Shown piece after piece: positions 25,734 through 34,776 of a DNA stretch of 64,000 nt. The position numbers and the translations under genes are program-made. Every line of letters starts with the position of its first letter. Position 1 is the first letter of the stretch. The notes below the pieces were generated by a model that saw nothing but the letters and a program-made list of their open reading frames with translations, had not been told where the DNA came from and searched no databases. The stretch lies in assembly GCA_003246455.1 (NCBI GenBank), contig QKAF01000110.1:1-64000 (forward strand), written 5' to 3'. The stretch is from Bacteroidota bacterium. GTDB taxonomy: Bacteria > Bacteroidota > Ignavibacteria > SZUA-365.

Positions 25734-26419
25734 CCGCCCCTCCGCCGTAAATCGCGAATGATGCCGACCAGATCGTTGATGTTGGCGAGGTCGTAGTCTG
25801 CGGTCGAATCGCCGGTGTTGAAGGTATCCCCGTAACGGGCGAACGCGGTGTACATTCCGATATTCCGCGCACCGAGGATATCGCGTTCCTCCCAGTCACC
25901 GACCATGATCGCATGCGAGGGATGCACCCCCATCAGTGAGAGAACCCGCTGGAAAGGCGTCGGGCTGGGTTTTCGTTCGCCCGTATCCTCGAAAGTGACG
26001 ACTGCGTCGAAAATGTGATGCAGGTTGAGTGAGCAGAGCCGGAGCCATGCCTCGAGTTTCGGCGCATCGGACACGACTCCGAGCTTGAGTCCCATCCGCG
26101 CGAGCGTAAACAGCGTCATATGCACATGCGGATACGGAACGAGCATGGCTTCACGCGCCTTGCGGTAGCCGACGATCCCCGCGGCGAGGATCTTGTGATC
26201 CACTTCGTCGGTCAGTTCCTGCAGCACCTGGTTGAACACCCTCTGGTACTCGATCCCCTGCTCCTTGTAGATCCGCGTCACCACCGTATCGATATCGTCG
26301 AACGAAGTTCGCAAACCCGCGTCGATCATGGCACGGATTCCGGCTTCGACCGCTTTCCGCTTCATGAGCATGAAATCGACGAGAGTGTTGTCGAGGTCGA
26401 ATACAACGGCGTCAATCAT
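25730..26419 (-). CDS. HAD-superfamily hydrolase (phosphatase)
   Basis: 229 aa. Motif I is AVVFDLDNTLVDF (nucleophile Asp8), motif II LGVVSDAPKLEAW, motif III lysine in TGERKPSPTPFQ, and motif IV MVGDWEERDILGARNIGM. A helical cap lies at about residues 15-90. The pattern resembles the subfamily I phosphatases that include phosphoglycolate phosphatase and YjjG-like nucleotidases. The substrate cannot be assigned. Overlaps the MBL-fold gene by 8 bases and acpS by 4. Confidence 0.88.
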   Translation of the reverse strand: MIDAVVFDLDNTLVDFMLMKRKAVEAGIRAMIDAGLRTSFDDIDTVVTRIYKEQGIEYQRVFNQVLQELTDEVDHKILAAGIVGYRKAREAMLVPYPHVHMTLFTLARMGLKLGVVSDAPKLEAWLRLCSLNLHHIFDAVVTFEDTGERKPSPTPFQRVLSLMGVHPSHAIMVGDWEERDILGARNIGMYTAFARYGDTFNTGDSTADYDLANINDLVGIIRDLRRRGG

Positions 26420-27203
26420 GACTGCCCCGCTTCGATGTGATCAAAAGACCATCATACGAAAATTCCATGTTTTCCGGAAGGAGGACGCTGTCGCGCTCAT
26501 GCATCATGTCGTGCGCGATATGTGTGAAATACGTCTTTCGCGCGCCGATGCGTCGTGCTGTCTCTATCGCGTCCTCGAGGCGAAAATGAGTCGGATGATC
26601 CGTATGACGAAGAGCATCGAGCACCAGCACGTCAAGATTTTCCAGCAGCGCGTACGAGGACTCCGGAATGTAATTCGTGTCCGTAAGGTAGGCGATACTT
26701 CCGACCCGGTATCCGAGGATAGGAAGGACACCGTGCATGACCGGGATCGGCGTGACGGGTACCGACTCGACGGTGAAGGGCGCGCCGCCTTCCACCCGAT
26801 GAAGGATCGCGCTCGGCACGCCGCCTCCCGCCTGCAGCGCATCTCCGAAGGCGTACCGGTACGTGAGACGCAGCTCGTCGAGAGTCTCTCCCAGCCCATA
26901 CAGCCGCATGGCGGATTGCTGCAGATAATTGAACTGACGCAGATCGTCAAATCCGCCGATATGATCGAAATGGTGATGGGTATACAGCACGCCGTCAATA
27001 TGCCGAATGCCATGCCGAAGCATTTGCTGCCGGAAATCCGAAGACGTATCGATCAGAATCGTCACACTGTCACACATGAAGCATGCAGACGGCCGCAGGC
27101 GATTGTCCCTCGGATCGCTCGAGCTGCAGGTTGCGCAGCGGCAACCGATCGCCGGGACGCCCTGCGACGTACCCGTGCCGAGCATGAGCAGTGAAACCTC
27201 CAT
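26412..27203 (-). CDS. MBL-fold metallohydrolase (PhnP-like)
   Basis: 263 aa from MEVSLLMLGTGTSQGVPAIG at 27203. Beta-lactamase-fold hydrolase with the metal motif THHHFDHIGGFDDLR (H76-x-H78-x-D80-H81), CRCATCSSSDPRDNR near the N-terminus, and VLDALRHTDHPTHF with FTHIAHDMMHERD late. The cysteine-bearing N-terminus and GTSQGVP start are typical of PhnP-like cyclic phosphodiesterases and their relatives. The real substrate is unknown. Its ATG overlaps the stop of the small upstream gene (TGATG). Confidence 0.85.
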   Translation of the reverse strand: MEVSLLMLGTGTSQGVPAIGCRCATCSSSDPRDNRLRPSACFMCDSVTILIDTSSDFRQQMLRHGIRHIDGVLYTHHHFDHIGGFDDLRQFNYLQQSAMRLYGLGETLDELRLTYRYAFGDALQAGGGVPSAILHRVEGGAPFTVESVPVTPIPVMHGVLPILGYRVGSIAYLTDTNYIPESSYALLENLDVLVLDALRHTDHPTHFRLEDAIETARRIGARKTYFTHIAHDMMHERDSVLLPENMEFSYDGLLITSKRGSHD

Positions 27204-27475
27204 CAGGATTCGCCTTTTTCCCGTTCCTTTTCGATCAGCGCGCGCACCGCGGGTTTTACGAACACCGCATCGACGCCGAGTTCGCTGAGCGCGCGCGCGA
27301 CGGTGACAATTTTCTTTTCGATCGTGAATCGGCGGTTGACCACGAGGAGACGTTCTTCCTTGAGAATGCAATGCCCTCCGTCGAAATCCCCCTTTTCATA
27401 TCGAATCTTGTATCCGAGGTGCTCACAGGTTTCGCGCAGCTCCTCGAGCAGCGCTTCATTATCCATTCCGGCCAT
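27203..27475 (-). CDS. Small conserved-looking protein of unknown function
   Basis: 90 aa, charged, without signal or membrane segments. It begins with a helix (NEALLEELRETCEHLGYKI), then YEKGDFDGGHCILKEERLLVVNRR, which reads as short beta strands, and ends in a helix with VFVKPAVRALIEKE. I do not recognise a named domain. The coding case is good: it fits between the membrane gene (stop at 27479 end) and the MBL gene with a one-base overlap. Confidence 0.7.
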   Translation of the reverse strand: MAGMDNEALLEELRETCEHLGYKIRYEKGDFDGGHCILKEERLLVVNRRFTIEKKIVTVARALSELGVDAVFVKPAVRALIEKEREKGES

Positions 27476-27478
27476 GAT

Positions 27479-28087
27479 TTATTTCTGCTCCGATTCCGGC
27501 GCCGATGCTTCGGAGTGTTTCCGGCGCATCGGCTGCCAGATGACGATGATGGATGCGGTGATGTAGCAGAGAGCCGCCATGACGGGAAGCCCGGCAAGCG
27601 CTCCGATGCGATGGGATATGGTCTTCCGCAGTTCCGTCTGCACGTCCATGAACGCCTGGGCGCCCTGGGAGTTCATCGCGTCTGTGGTCCAGTCCCAAAG
27701 ATAGAAAAAGTGAATGTCGAGGTATGCGGTGAACATTTCCACGGGTACGAACATGAAAACGAGAATCGCCGCCATCAGCAGCCACCCGTGATCCTTGACG
27801 CGAAGCGGGATGCGCCAGAAAACGACGATGGCCGAAATGAGAGTGATCAGGTAGGAAACCAGGACGACGACCGACGAGGCAAAGATCAGCTGATACAGCG
27901 TCTGTTCCTGGGCGGGCTGCACTGCGGGATCGAATTCCAGTGAGCCGGGAATGAAGAGCTCATTGGCGATCAGGGCACGGTATACCGTGCCGCCGAGCCA
28001 GAGAGCCCCGGCGATGATCAGGAACATGAGTGCTGCTCGAAGCAGCGTGTCGTCCCATCCTCTTGTAGGCGCAGATCTGATTGTCAT
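27479..28087 (-). CDS. Four-helix integral membrane protein, unknown
   Basis: 202 aa with four hydrophobic segments at about residues 16-36, 64-88, 101-123 and 165-187, a 25-residue periplasm-sized loop after the first, and a charged tail. No motif I recognise. It begins seven bases after hslU and precedes the 90-aa gene, so it is part of the rpoN-hslVU operon. Function not assigned. Confidence 0.75.
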   Translation of the reverse strand: MTIRSAPTRGWDDTLLRAALMFLIIAGALWLGGTVYRALIANELFIPGSLEFDPAVQPAQEQTLYQLIFASSVVVLVSYLITLISAIVVFWRIPLRVKDHGWLLMAAILVFMFVPVEMFTAYLDIHFFYLWDWTTDAMNSQGAQAFMDVQTELRKTISHRIGALAGLPVMAALCYITASIIVIWQPMRRKHSEASAPESEQK

Positions 28088-28094
28088 GGAAATC

Positions 28095-29453
28095 CTATAA
28101 GATATACTGGCTTAAGTCTCTGTCTTTCACGATGCTGGACAGTTTCTCCTGAACCATCTTCGCGTCCACGGTCACGGTTTCGCTGGCGATCACGTCAGGC
28201 ACTTCGTAGAGGACCTGGTCGAGAAGCGTAGTCAGGATCGTATGCAGACGGCGGGCGCCGATGTTCTCGACACGTTCGTTGACCTCTGCCGCGATGCGGG
28301 CGATTTCCCGGATACCGTCTTCGCTGAACTCGAGCGTCACTCCTTCGGTCTGCAGCAGAGCACTGTACTGCTTGAGGAGCGCATTTTTCGGTTTCGTCAG
28401 AATTGCGACGAAATCCTCTTCCGTAAGACTGTCGAGTTCCACCCTGATCGGGAAACGACCCTGCAGTTCAGGGATGAGGTCGCTCGGTTTGGCGACGTGG
28501 AAAGCGCCCGACGCAATGAAGAGGATATGATCGGTGCGAACGACTCCGTACTTGGTGTTGACGCTGCTGCCCTCCACGATCGGAAGCAGATCACGCTGCA
28601 CGCCTTCGCGGGATACGTCGATGCCGCCGCCGGTGGATTTCGCCCCCGCGATTTTGTCGATTTCGTCGAGGAAAATGATTCCCGCATTCTGCACGCGCTC
28701 CAGAGCGATGCGCGAAACGGCATCCGGATCGATCAGCTTCTGTGCTTCTTCCTGCTGAAGCAGCTTGCGAGCCTCGGCGATACTGATCTTCCGCTTTTTG
28801 GTTTTCTTGGGCATCATGTTGCTCAGGAGATTCTGAATATCGACGCCCATATCCTCGAGTCCCATCGGTCCAAAAACCTGCATGTTCGGGTTCGCGCTCA
28901 CGGTGAGGTCGATCTCCACTTCCCGCTCGTCCAGGTTCCCTGCGCGGAGCTGATCTCGCAGCTTGTCCCGCGTCTGAGAGTGCATTTCCGCGTCGCTCTC
29001 CTGGGAGTGCGTCCGCGGGAAAATGATATCCAGGATGCGATCTTCCGCCAGCTGTGCGGCTTTCTCCTGCACCTCGGTAGTCTTTTCGGCCCGGACCTGG
29101 TTGATGGCGATTTCCACGATATCGCGGACCATGGACTCGACATCGCGCCCCACGTAGCCGACTTCCGTGAATTTCGAGGCCTCGACCTTGAGAAACGGCG
29201 CGCCGGCGAGCTTGGAGAGTCTGCGCGCGATCTCGGTTTTTCCGACCCCTGTCGGCCCGATGAGAATGATGTTGTTGGGCATGATCTCATCGCGCAGGCT
29301 GTCGTCAACCTGCTGCCGCCGCCATCGATTGCGCAGTGCGATAGCCACCGACCGTTTCGCATTGTCCTGGCCGATGATGTACTTGTCGAGTTCGCCGACG
29401 ATACGCTTCGGGGTCAGCGAATCCTGGAGAAAGTGAAACAAATCTTCTTGCAT
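28095..29453 (-). CDS. hslU: ATP-dependent protease ATPase subunit HslU
   Basis: 452 aa, normal length. AAA+ unfoldase that feeds proteins into HslV. Seen: [34 protein letters not shown] start, Walker [15 protein letters not shown], the I-domain insertion (about 130-245), Walker [13 protein letters not shown], sensor region [27 protein letters not shown], and the C-terminal DLSQYIL that docks in HslV. Starts six bases after the hslV stop. Confidence 0.98.
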   Translation of the reverse strand: MQEDLFHFLQDSLTPKRIVGELDKYIIGQDNAKRSVAIALRNRWRRQQVDDSLRDEIMPNNIILIGPTGVGKTEIARRLSKLAGAPFLKVEASKFTEVGYVGRDVESMVRDIVEIAINQVRAEKTTEVQEKAAQLAEDRILDIIFPRTHSQESDAEMHSQTRDKLRDQLRAGNLDEREVEIDLTVSANPNMQVFGPMGLEDMGVDIQNLLSNMMPKKTKKRKISIAEARKLLQQEEAQKLIDPDAVSRIALERVQNAGIIFLDEIDKIAGAKSTGGGIDVSREGVQRDLLPIVEGSSVNTKYGVVRTDHILFIASGAFHVAKPSDLIPELQGRFPIRVELDSLTEEDFVAILTKPKNALLKQYSALLQTEGVTLEFSEDGIREIARIAAEVNERVENIGARRLHTILTTLLDQVLYEVPDVIASETVTVDAKMVQEKLSSIVKDRDLSQYIL

Positions 29454-29459
29454 ATCTTT

Positions 29460-29999
29460 TTACAATTCCTCGATCACGATGTTGCTGTTGGTATAAATGC
29501 AGATCTCGGAAGCGGTCAGTAGCGCTTCCTTCACGATGTCCTTCGCCGGAAGATCGGTGTGCTTGACGAGCATGCGCGCAGCGGCGAGGGCGTAACTGCC
29601 GCCCGACCCGATCGCGACGATACCGTCATCAGTTTCGATCACGTCGCCAGACCCGGAGATGATGAGCGCCTTCTCCTGATTGAGGACGGCAAGCAGGGCT
29701 TCGAGTCGGTGCAGGTACTTGTCCGTTCGCCACTCCTTGGCGAGTTCCACCGCCGCGCGTTCAAAATTACCGCGGTACTCTTCAAGCTTGGCTTCGAATT
29801 TTTCCGACAGCGTAAACGCGTCGGCGGCCGAGCCGGCAAAACCGACAAGCACCGTTCCGCGATACATCTTGCGGATTTTCTTCGAATGATGCTTCATGAC
29901 GGTCTGACCGACCGTGACCTGTCCGTCGGCGCCGAGCACCGCTTTTCCGTCGCGGATCAACCCGAGAACGGTTGTCGCGCGTATAGTTTCGTTATTCAT
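29460..29999 (-). CDS. hslV: ATP-dependent protease subunit HslV
   Basis: 179 aa, proteasome-like threonine peptidase of the HslUV complex. The sequence around residues 8-12 is A-TTVLG, so Thr9 should be the mature N-terminal nucleophile after removal of an eight-residue propeptide. Further signatures: [47 protein letters not shown], and [16 protein letters not shown]. The gap to rpoN is 24 bases. Confidence 0.97.
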   Translation of the reverse strand: MNNETIRATTVLGLIRDGKAVLGADGQVTVGQTVMKHHSKKIRKMYRGTVLVGFAGSAADAFTLSEKFEAKLEEYRGNFERAAVELAKEWRTDKYLHRLEALLAVLNQEKALIISGSGDVIETDDGIVAIGSGGSYALAAARMLVKHTDLPAKDIVKEALLTASEICIYTNSNIVIEEL

Positions 30000-30023
30000 T
30001 GGAATTCCGTTTTCCGTTCGTTG

Positions 30024-31538
30024 TTAGACCAGTCGTTTTCTCAGCCGCGAAACGGGAATGTCCATCGATTCCCTGTATTTGGCGACCGTACGGCGTGCGA
30101 TGTTGAAGCCGCGCTCCTGGAGTATGCCTGTCAGCGCCTGATCGCTGAGCGGTTTCCGCGGGTCCTCGCCTCCGATGATGTCCCGAAGAATGGCCATCAC
30201 TTCCTTGTTCGCAACCTCCTCACCGTCATCCGTCGCGATGCCTTCGCTGAAGTAGTAGCGCAGTTCGAAAACCCCCCATTCCGTCTGCACATATTTCCCG
30301 TTTACAACGCGCGAAATCGTCGAGATATCCATCTCGATGTCCTCGGCGATGTCTTTATAGATAAGCGGACGGAGGTACCCCTGGCCCTTCTCGAACCATG
30401 CGCTCTGCTTCTCGACGATGGAGTGCATCACGGCGAGCATGGTATTGCGGCGCTGGTGGATCGATTGGATAAACCACTTCGCCGCTTCCATCTTCTGCCG
30501 GAGGAATTGTTTGGTCTCCGTGGTGATGCGCTTCCGCTGGTTGAGCAACATCTCCTTGTACGCGCGGTTGACTCGGAGCGGCGGCACTCCCCTGTCATTC
30601 AGGGTGATGACGAATTCCCCGTCCTCCCGGTGTACAAAGAAATCGGGGATAATGTAGTTCACGGAAACGAGTCCGTCACCTTCTCCCGGCTTCGGGTTGA
30701 GTCCCCGGATGACTTCGAATGCGCGCTTGAGCATGTCTTCATTAATATGGAGATCCTGCATCAGCCTGTCGAAGTGCTTTTTCTCAAAAGACTCCCACGC
30801 TTCACGCAGGATACGCAGTGCAATGATGCGCGGAGTGCTCACATTCGGCATCAGTTCAAGCTGAACGAGAAGACATTCGCGGAGATTCCTCGATCCGACC
30901 CCCGGGGGATCCAGGCGCTGGAGTCGATGCAGCACGGATTCCGCCGCTTCTTCAGAAAGCGCCGTCTCATGCTCGAGATTGAAATCGCGAACCAGTTCCT
31001 CGAAATCGGCATGCAGATAACCGTCGTCGTCGATGTTCCAGAGAATCGCGTCCGCGAACATCTCTTCCGTTTCGCTGAAATCGAGCATCTGGATCTGTTC
31101 GGAAATCCTTTCCCTGAACGTCACCGTTGCAGGAGTCGGCGCTTCGCGTCCGTCTTCCTCATCCCAGTACTGTGTGGTGGAACTCGATCCTTCGTTGTTT
31201 TCGAAGAATTCTTCCCAGGAATACTCTTCATCCGCATGCTCCCGGATCTCCTTGTCCATGGTATCATCGGTCGAGTCCTTCCTGCTCTCCGGTCCTGGAA
31301 GATCTTCCTCCCCGGTCGACTCCCCGTTCTCCTCCGCCTTGGATTCCTGCAGCATGTCGAGCCGGTCGTCCTGATCCTCCTCGAGTTCCATTCCCTCTTC
31401 GAGAAGCGGATTCAGTTCGAGCTCATCCTTAATCTTTTGCTCGAGCTGAATGACCGGAAGCTGAAGAATTTTAAGGTATTGTACCTGCGCAGGTGAGAGT
31501 CTTTGCTGCAGTTTCTGCGTTTGCGTCAGATGAAGCAT
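30024..31538 (-). CDS. rpoN: RNA polymerase sigma-54 factor
   Basis: 504 aa. Sigma factor for -24/-12 promoters, requiring enhancer-binding ATPases. Region I: TQTQKLQQRLSPAQVQYLKILQLPVIQLEQ (Gln/Leu-rich). Region II: an acidic stretch at about 60-120. Region III: core-binding and HTH domains, and the RpoN box ARRTVAKYRE near residue 481 is exact. No bEBP or PTS genes lie beside it; instead it precedes hslVU. Starts six bases after the DUF3109 gene. Confidence 0.98.
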   Translation of the reverse strand: MLHLTQTQKLQQRLSPAQVQYLKILQLPVIQLEQKIKDELELNPLLEEGMELEEDQDDRLDMLQESKAEENGESTGEEDLPGPESRKDSTDDTMDKEIREHADEEYSWEEFFENNEGSSSTTQYWDEEDGREAPTPATVTFRERISEQIQMLDFSETEEMFADAILWNIDDDGYLHADFEELVRDFNLEHETALSEEAAESVLHRLQRLDPPGVGSRNLRECLLVQLELMPNVSTPRIIALRILREAWESFEKKHFDRLMQDLHINEDMLKRAFEVIRGLNPKPGEGDGLVSVNYIIPDFFVHREDGEFVITLNDRGVPPLRVNRAYKEMLLNQRKRITTETKQFLRQKMEAAKWFIQSIHQRRNTMLAVMHSIVEKQSAWFEKGQGYLRPLIYKDIAEDIEMDISTISRVVNGKYVQTEWGVFELRYYFSEGIATDDGEEVANKEVMAILRDIIGGEDPRKPLSDQALTGILQERGFNIARRTVAKYRESMDIPVSRLRKRLV

Positions 31539-31544
31539 GCGCCG

Positions 31545-32120
31545 CTACCTCCCGTCCCCGTCACGATGGTGGAAGTCGTCGCTCCGCGCTTTCAGCTCGG
31601 AGAAAAGGCCGGCGCCAAATGCGCGCTTGAGCGGCCCTTCAAGGAAATCCACCAGGGGAATGTCGTCGCGCGCGCCGCTTTCGAGCGCCGGTGCGCACTC
31701 GGAAAACTCTTCGTACCGGAGCTGATCGTTCCTGCGGCCGCGGACACGTATGGGAAACAAATGGCAGGACAGCGGTTTCGGCCAGTCGAATTTTCCGTCC
31801 TGGTGCAGCTTCTGGATCGAGCAGATTGCCACGTCCTTCTCATACATGACGAAAAGGCAGGCGCGCTGGTCGTAGCAGCGGATTGTCAGATCCTCGCCAT
31901 CCGGGACGATCAGCCCCAGGCGCTCGCCCTCCTGTCGATGCAGACCGGGAATGAGATCACGAACCGCCTCCCAGGCGCGTTCCAGGATCGGCACTTCCTC
32001 CTCTGAAACTGGGGGGCCGCTGCCGCCCGGGAAGGTGCAGCACGCTCCCTTGCAGGCAGCCAGGTCGCATGCAAAACGAGTCGATATGATCTTGTGGTCA
32101 ACGCGCAATGAACATGGCAC
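31545..32120 (-). CDS. DUF3109/YkgJ-type cysteine-cluster protein
   Basis: 191 aa from GTG 32120. The hallmark is FACDLAACKGACCTFPGGSG near the N-terminus, with further Cys in IRCYDQRACLFV, VAICSIQKLH and KPLSCHLFPIRV. This pattern matches DUF3109 proteins, frequent in Bacteroidota, which probably bind a metal or Fe-S cluster. Function unknown. First gene of the rpoN-hslVU-acpS block, divergent from dprA. Confidence 0.82.
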   Translation of the reverse strand: MPCSLRVDHKIISTRFACDLAACKGACCTFPGGSGPPVSEEEVPILERAWEAVRDLIPGLHRQEGERLGLIVPDGEDLTIRCYDQRACLFVMYEKDVAICSIQKLHQDGKFDWPKPLSCHLFPIRVRGRRNDQLRYEEFSECAPALESGARDDIPLVDFLEGPLKRAFGAGLFSELKARSDDFHHRDGDGR

Positions 32121-32139
32121 GATTTTTATTCATGGTTTT

Positions 32140-32170
32140 TCAACTTATTGAAAAGAAGAGCTTCACGCAA
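32140..32170 (-). promoter_or_regulatory. Probable promoter of the DUF3109-rpoN-hslVU operon
   Basis: Minus strand: TTGCGT (32165-32170), 17-base spacer, TAAGTTGA (32140-32147). The second box matches TAnnTTTG in four of its six defined positions. It lies 20 bases before the GTG at 32120, in the 211-base divergent region shared with dprA. Confidence 0.5.
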
Positions 32171-32273
32171 TATTGATTTTTTGGGATGGGTTCGCCGGAC
32201 GAGGAGCGGCAGTGTCACGGGATGCCCGGCCGCCCCGGCGACGGACTTCTTCCCTTGTCCCCGGATTTCTCAC

Positions 32274-32304
32274 TTGATTCGCAGGACGTCTTTTTCTAGT
32301 ATGC
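32274..32304 (+). promoter_or_regulatory. Probable promoter of dprA
   Basis: TTGATT (32274-32279), 17-base spacer, TAGTATGC (32297-32304). The second box fits the general TAnnnT pattern but not the TTTG ending. It is 28 bases before the dprA ATG. Nothing else is recognised in the GC-rich middle of the divergent region. Confidence 0.5.
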
Positions 32305-32331
32305 GACAATATTGGGGAAAACAATCCGGTT

Positions 32332-33498
32332 ATGATCATGTCAGACGCATTCGACTATCTGCGCGTATCGCTCCTGCCGTCCATCGGTCCGGCGCGCGGC
32401 CGCGCCCTTCTGTCGCGCTTTCGCACCTTCCGTCAAATGCTGAGCGCCACGGAAGCAGAGCTGCGTCAGGTGGACGGTATCAGTACACATCTTTCCGTGC
32501 GCATTGCACGCACACTTCGCGAGGAGAAACGGAGCGGCGAGGCGGAAAGGATCGTCGAACACAGCCGTGCAATGTGCCAGAAACATGGGATTCGTTTCAT
32601 CCCGTTCACCGATGCGTCCTATCCCGAGATCCTGCGGACCATATACGATCCTCCGCTGTTTCTCTTCATGAAGGGGGATTTCATTGCGCAGGATGACCGG
32701 TCTGTCGCCGTTGTCGGAACGCGGAGTCCGAGCGATTACGGACGGCAGGTGACCGAGCATTTCTGTCGGTGTTTCGCCGAAGCGGGCGTGACCGTCGTCA
32801 GCGGTCTCGCCATGGGTATCGACACCGTCGCCCATCGCAGCACGCTGCAGGCGGGCGGCCGGACGCTTGCCGTCCTCGGCAGCGGACTGCTGAATATCTA
32901 CCCGGGAGTCAATCGCGGCCTCGCGGCTTCCATCGCCGAGCAGGGGTGCGTCATATCGGAACTTCCCCTCGAGGCGAAGCCTGACGCCACGAATTTCCCT
33001 CGCCGGAACAGAATTATCAGCGGCCTGTCTCGCTGCCTGGTGGTCACCGAAAGCGATGCGCGCGGCGGTGCGATGATCACGGCGAACATCGCCCTTGATC
33101 AGAATCGGGATCTGTTCGCCGTTCCCGGCTCCATCTTCAATCCGCGAAGCGCGGGTCCGCATCAGCTCCTCCGCGCGAGTATGGCCCAGCCCGCAACCTC
33201 TCCCCAGGAGATTCTCGACGAGGTTGCCGGGTTGTCCGTCGGAAACGTCTCGCCTCCCGCGCCGCCGCTGCAGCTCTCCCTCACCGAGCAGGGACTGTAC
33301 GATCTTCTTTCCGATGAGCCGCGGCACATCGACGACATTGCCGCCGCATGTGGGCACTCCCTGCCGTCACTCCTCGTGGATTTATTGCAAATGGAGCTGA
33401 ATGGCATTGTGAGACAACTTCCGGGGAAATATTTTATCAGGGGCAGCCGGCGTTTTGCAGGGTCCGCCGTATCCAATCAACATCAAGTACGCACATGA
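32332..33498 (+). CDS. dprA: DNA-processing protein DprA
   Basis: 388 aa (ATG at 32332 or 32338). DprA protects incoming single-stranded DNA and loads RecA during transformation; it is also present in non-competent bacteria. Domains: a helical N-terminal SAM-like part (LLPSIGPARGRALLSRF), the Rossmann core with VAVVGTRSPSDYGRQ, VVSGLAMGIDTVAHRSTL, LAVLGSGLLNIYP and FPRRNRIISGLS, then a C-terminal winged helix (about 320-380). It overlaps the next gene by four bases (ATGA), though their functions are unrelated. Confidence 0.95.
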   Translation: MIMSDAFDYLRVSLLPSIGPARGRALLSRFRTFRQMLSATEAELRQVDGISTHLSVRIARTLREEKRSGEAERIVEHSRAMCQKHGIRFIPFTDASYPEILRTIYDPPLFLFMKGDFIAQDDRSVAVVGTRSPSDYGRQVTEHFCRCFAEAGVTVVSGLAMGIDTVAHRSTLQAGGRTLAVLGSGLLNIYPGVNRGLAASIAEQGCVISELPLEAKPDATNFPRRNRIISGLSRCLVVTESDARGGAMITANIALDQNRDLFAVPGSIFNPRSAGPHQLLRASMAQPATSPQEILDEVAGLSVGNVSPPAPPLQLSLTEQGLYDLLSDEPRHIDDIAAACGHSLPSLLVDLLQMELNGIVRQLPGKYFIRGSRRFAGSAVSNQHQVRT

Positions 33499-34772
33499 CT
33501 GGCAATCAAAAGAAAATCCTCTACGCAGCCGCACCGCTTCCGGTGCTTCTGCTTGTCTACTTCCTCTGGCCTTCAGGCGCGGCATCGATTCCGACTTACC
33601 AGACGAAACGCGGGGAATTCGAAATCTACGTCATCGAAAGCGGGTCGGTGCGGGCAAAAAATTCCTTTACCATCACCGCGCCGCGTATTCTGTCGGGCGG
33701 GAACCTGCAGGTGGTCTCCCTCGCCACGGAAGGAACCATCGCCAAGGTGGATGAGGTGCTGGTCCGCTTCGATCCGAGTTCCGCGCTCAAGCGCATGTCC
33801 GATCGCCAGACCGAACTCAAGACTGCGATGGCTGACCTCGCCAAACTCAAGGCACAGCAGGCGGCCGACGAGTCCCAGGCCAAAACCGAGTACGAATCGG
33901 CGAAACTGAACTTCGAACTCGCCAAACTCGCACGTGACAAGATGCAGTTCGAGCCTGAAGCGAGGAAACGGGAAGCGGAGATCGAATTCGAACGTGCCAA
34001 ACTCACTTTCGACCAGGCACAGCTCAATATCGAGAATAAGAACATCGTTCGACGCTCCGAGCTGGGAAATCTCCAGCTGCGGATCGAACAGATTCGCTCG
34101 GATATCGCCGAGTCGCAGAAGGAAATGGAAGCCCTGACAGTGAAAGCCCCGATCAGCGGCCTGATCGTCTACGAAAACAACTGGTCCACGGGCCGCAAGA
34201 TCGCGAAGGGCGATCAGCCCTGGCCGGGAATGCCGCTGATAAGTCTTCCGGATCTTTCCGCGATGCAGACTGAAGTCAGCGTCAATGAGATGGATATATC
34301 GAAGGTGACCAAAGGACAGGCGGTTCTGGTCATCCCGGATGCCTTCCCCGACAAGACCTTTCATGGCACGATCAGCAGTGTATCGCAGATCGGCCGGCAG
34401 AAGGGACAGGGTTCGAACGTGAAGGTGTTCGATATCGTGATCGATATCAAGGAAACCGATGACGTGCTCAAACCGGGTATCACGACCACCAATAAGATCG
34501 TTGTCGACCGTCTGAAAAACGTGCTTTCCATCCCCATCATCAGCGTCGTCGAAGAAGATGCGAAAACGTATGCCTACGTGGGCGAAGGCACATCATTCGA
34601 GAAGCGCGAACTCGTACTCGGTGCGCGGAACGACAATTTCGTCGTGGTGAAAAAAGGGCTGTCGGAAGGCGAACAGGTGGCGCTGCGAAATCCCGAACAG
34701 AAGAGCGACGAGAAGGATGGGCTCGAAAACGGCAGCCCGGCAGCTCCCCCAGCAGCAGCTGCGGAGAAATAG
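33495..34772 (+). CDS. Periplasmic adaptor (MacA/HlyD-type membrane fusion protein)
   Basis: 425 aa from MTGNQKKILY at 33495. An N-terminal membrane anchor (about 8-25) is followed by a half-lipoyl strand region (EFEIYVIESGSVRAKNSF), a long alpha-helical coiled hairpin (about 95-215) rich in AKLNFELAKL repeats, the second lipoyl half with VKAPISGLIVYENNW, then beta-barrel domains. Such adaptors link an inner-membrane transporter to TolC. It forms a compact unit with the FtsX-type permease and TolC-like genes that follow. Confidence 0.88.
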   Translation: MTGNQKKILYAAAPLPVLLLVYFLWPSGAASIPTYQTKRGEFEIYVIESGSVRAKNSFTITAPRILSGGNLQVVSLATEGTIAKVDEVLVRFDPSSALKRMSDRQTELKTAMADLAKLKAQQAADESQAKTEYESAKLNFELAKLARDKMQFEPEARKREAEIEFERAKLTFDQAQLNIENKNIVRRSELGNLQLRIEQIRSDIAESQKEMEALTVKAPISGLIVYENNWSTGRKIAKGDQPWPGMPLISLPDLSAMQTEVSVNEMDISKVTKGQAVLVIPDAFPDKTFHGTISSVSQIGRQKGQGSNVKVFDIVIDIKETDDVLKPGITTTNKIVVDRLKNVLSIPIISVVEEDAKTYAYVGEGTSFEKRELVLGARNDNFVVVKKGLSEGEQVALRNPEQKSDEKDGLENGSPAAPPAAAAEK

Positions 34773-34776
34773 CGTG

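Noticed and set aside
29559-31496. 645-codon plus-strand frame opposite hslV and rpoN
   Set aside because: hslV and rpoN carry all family motifs on the minus strand; this frame has no domain or start signal.
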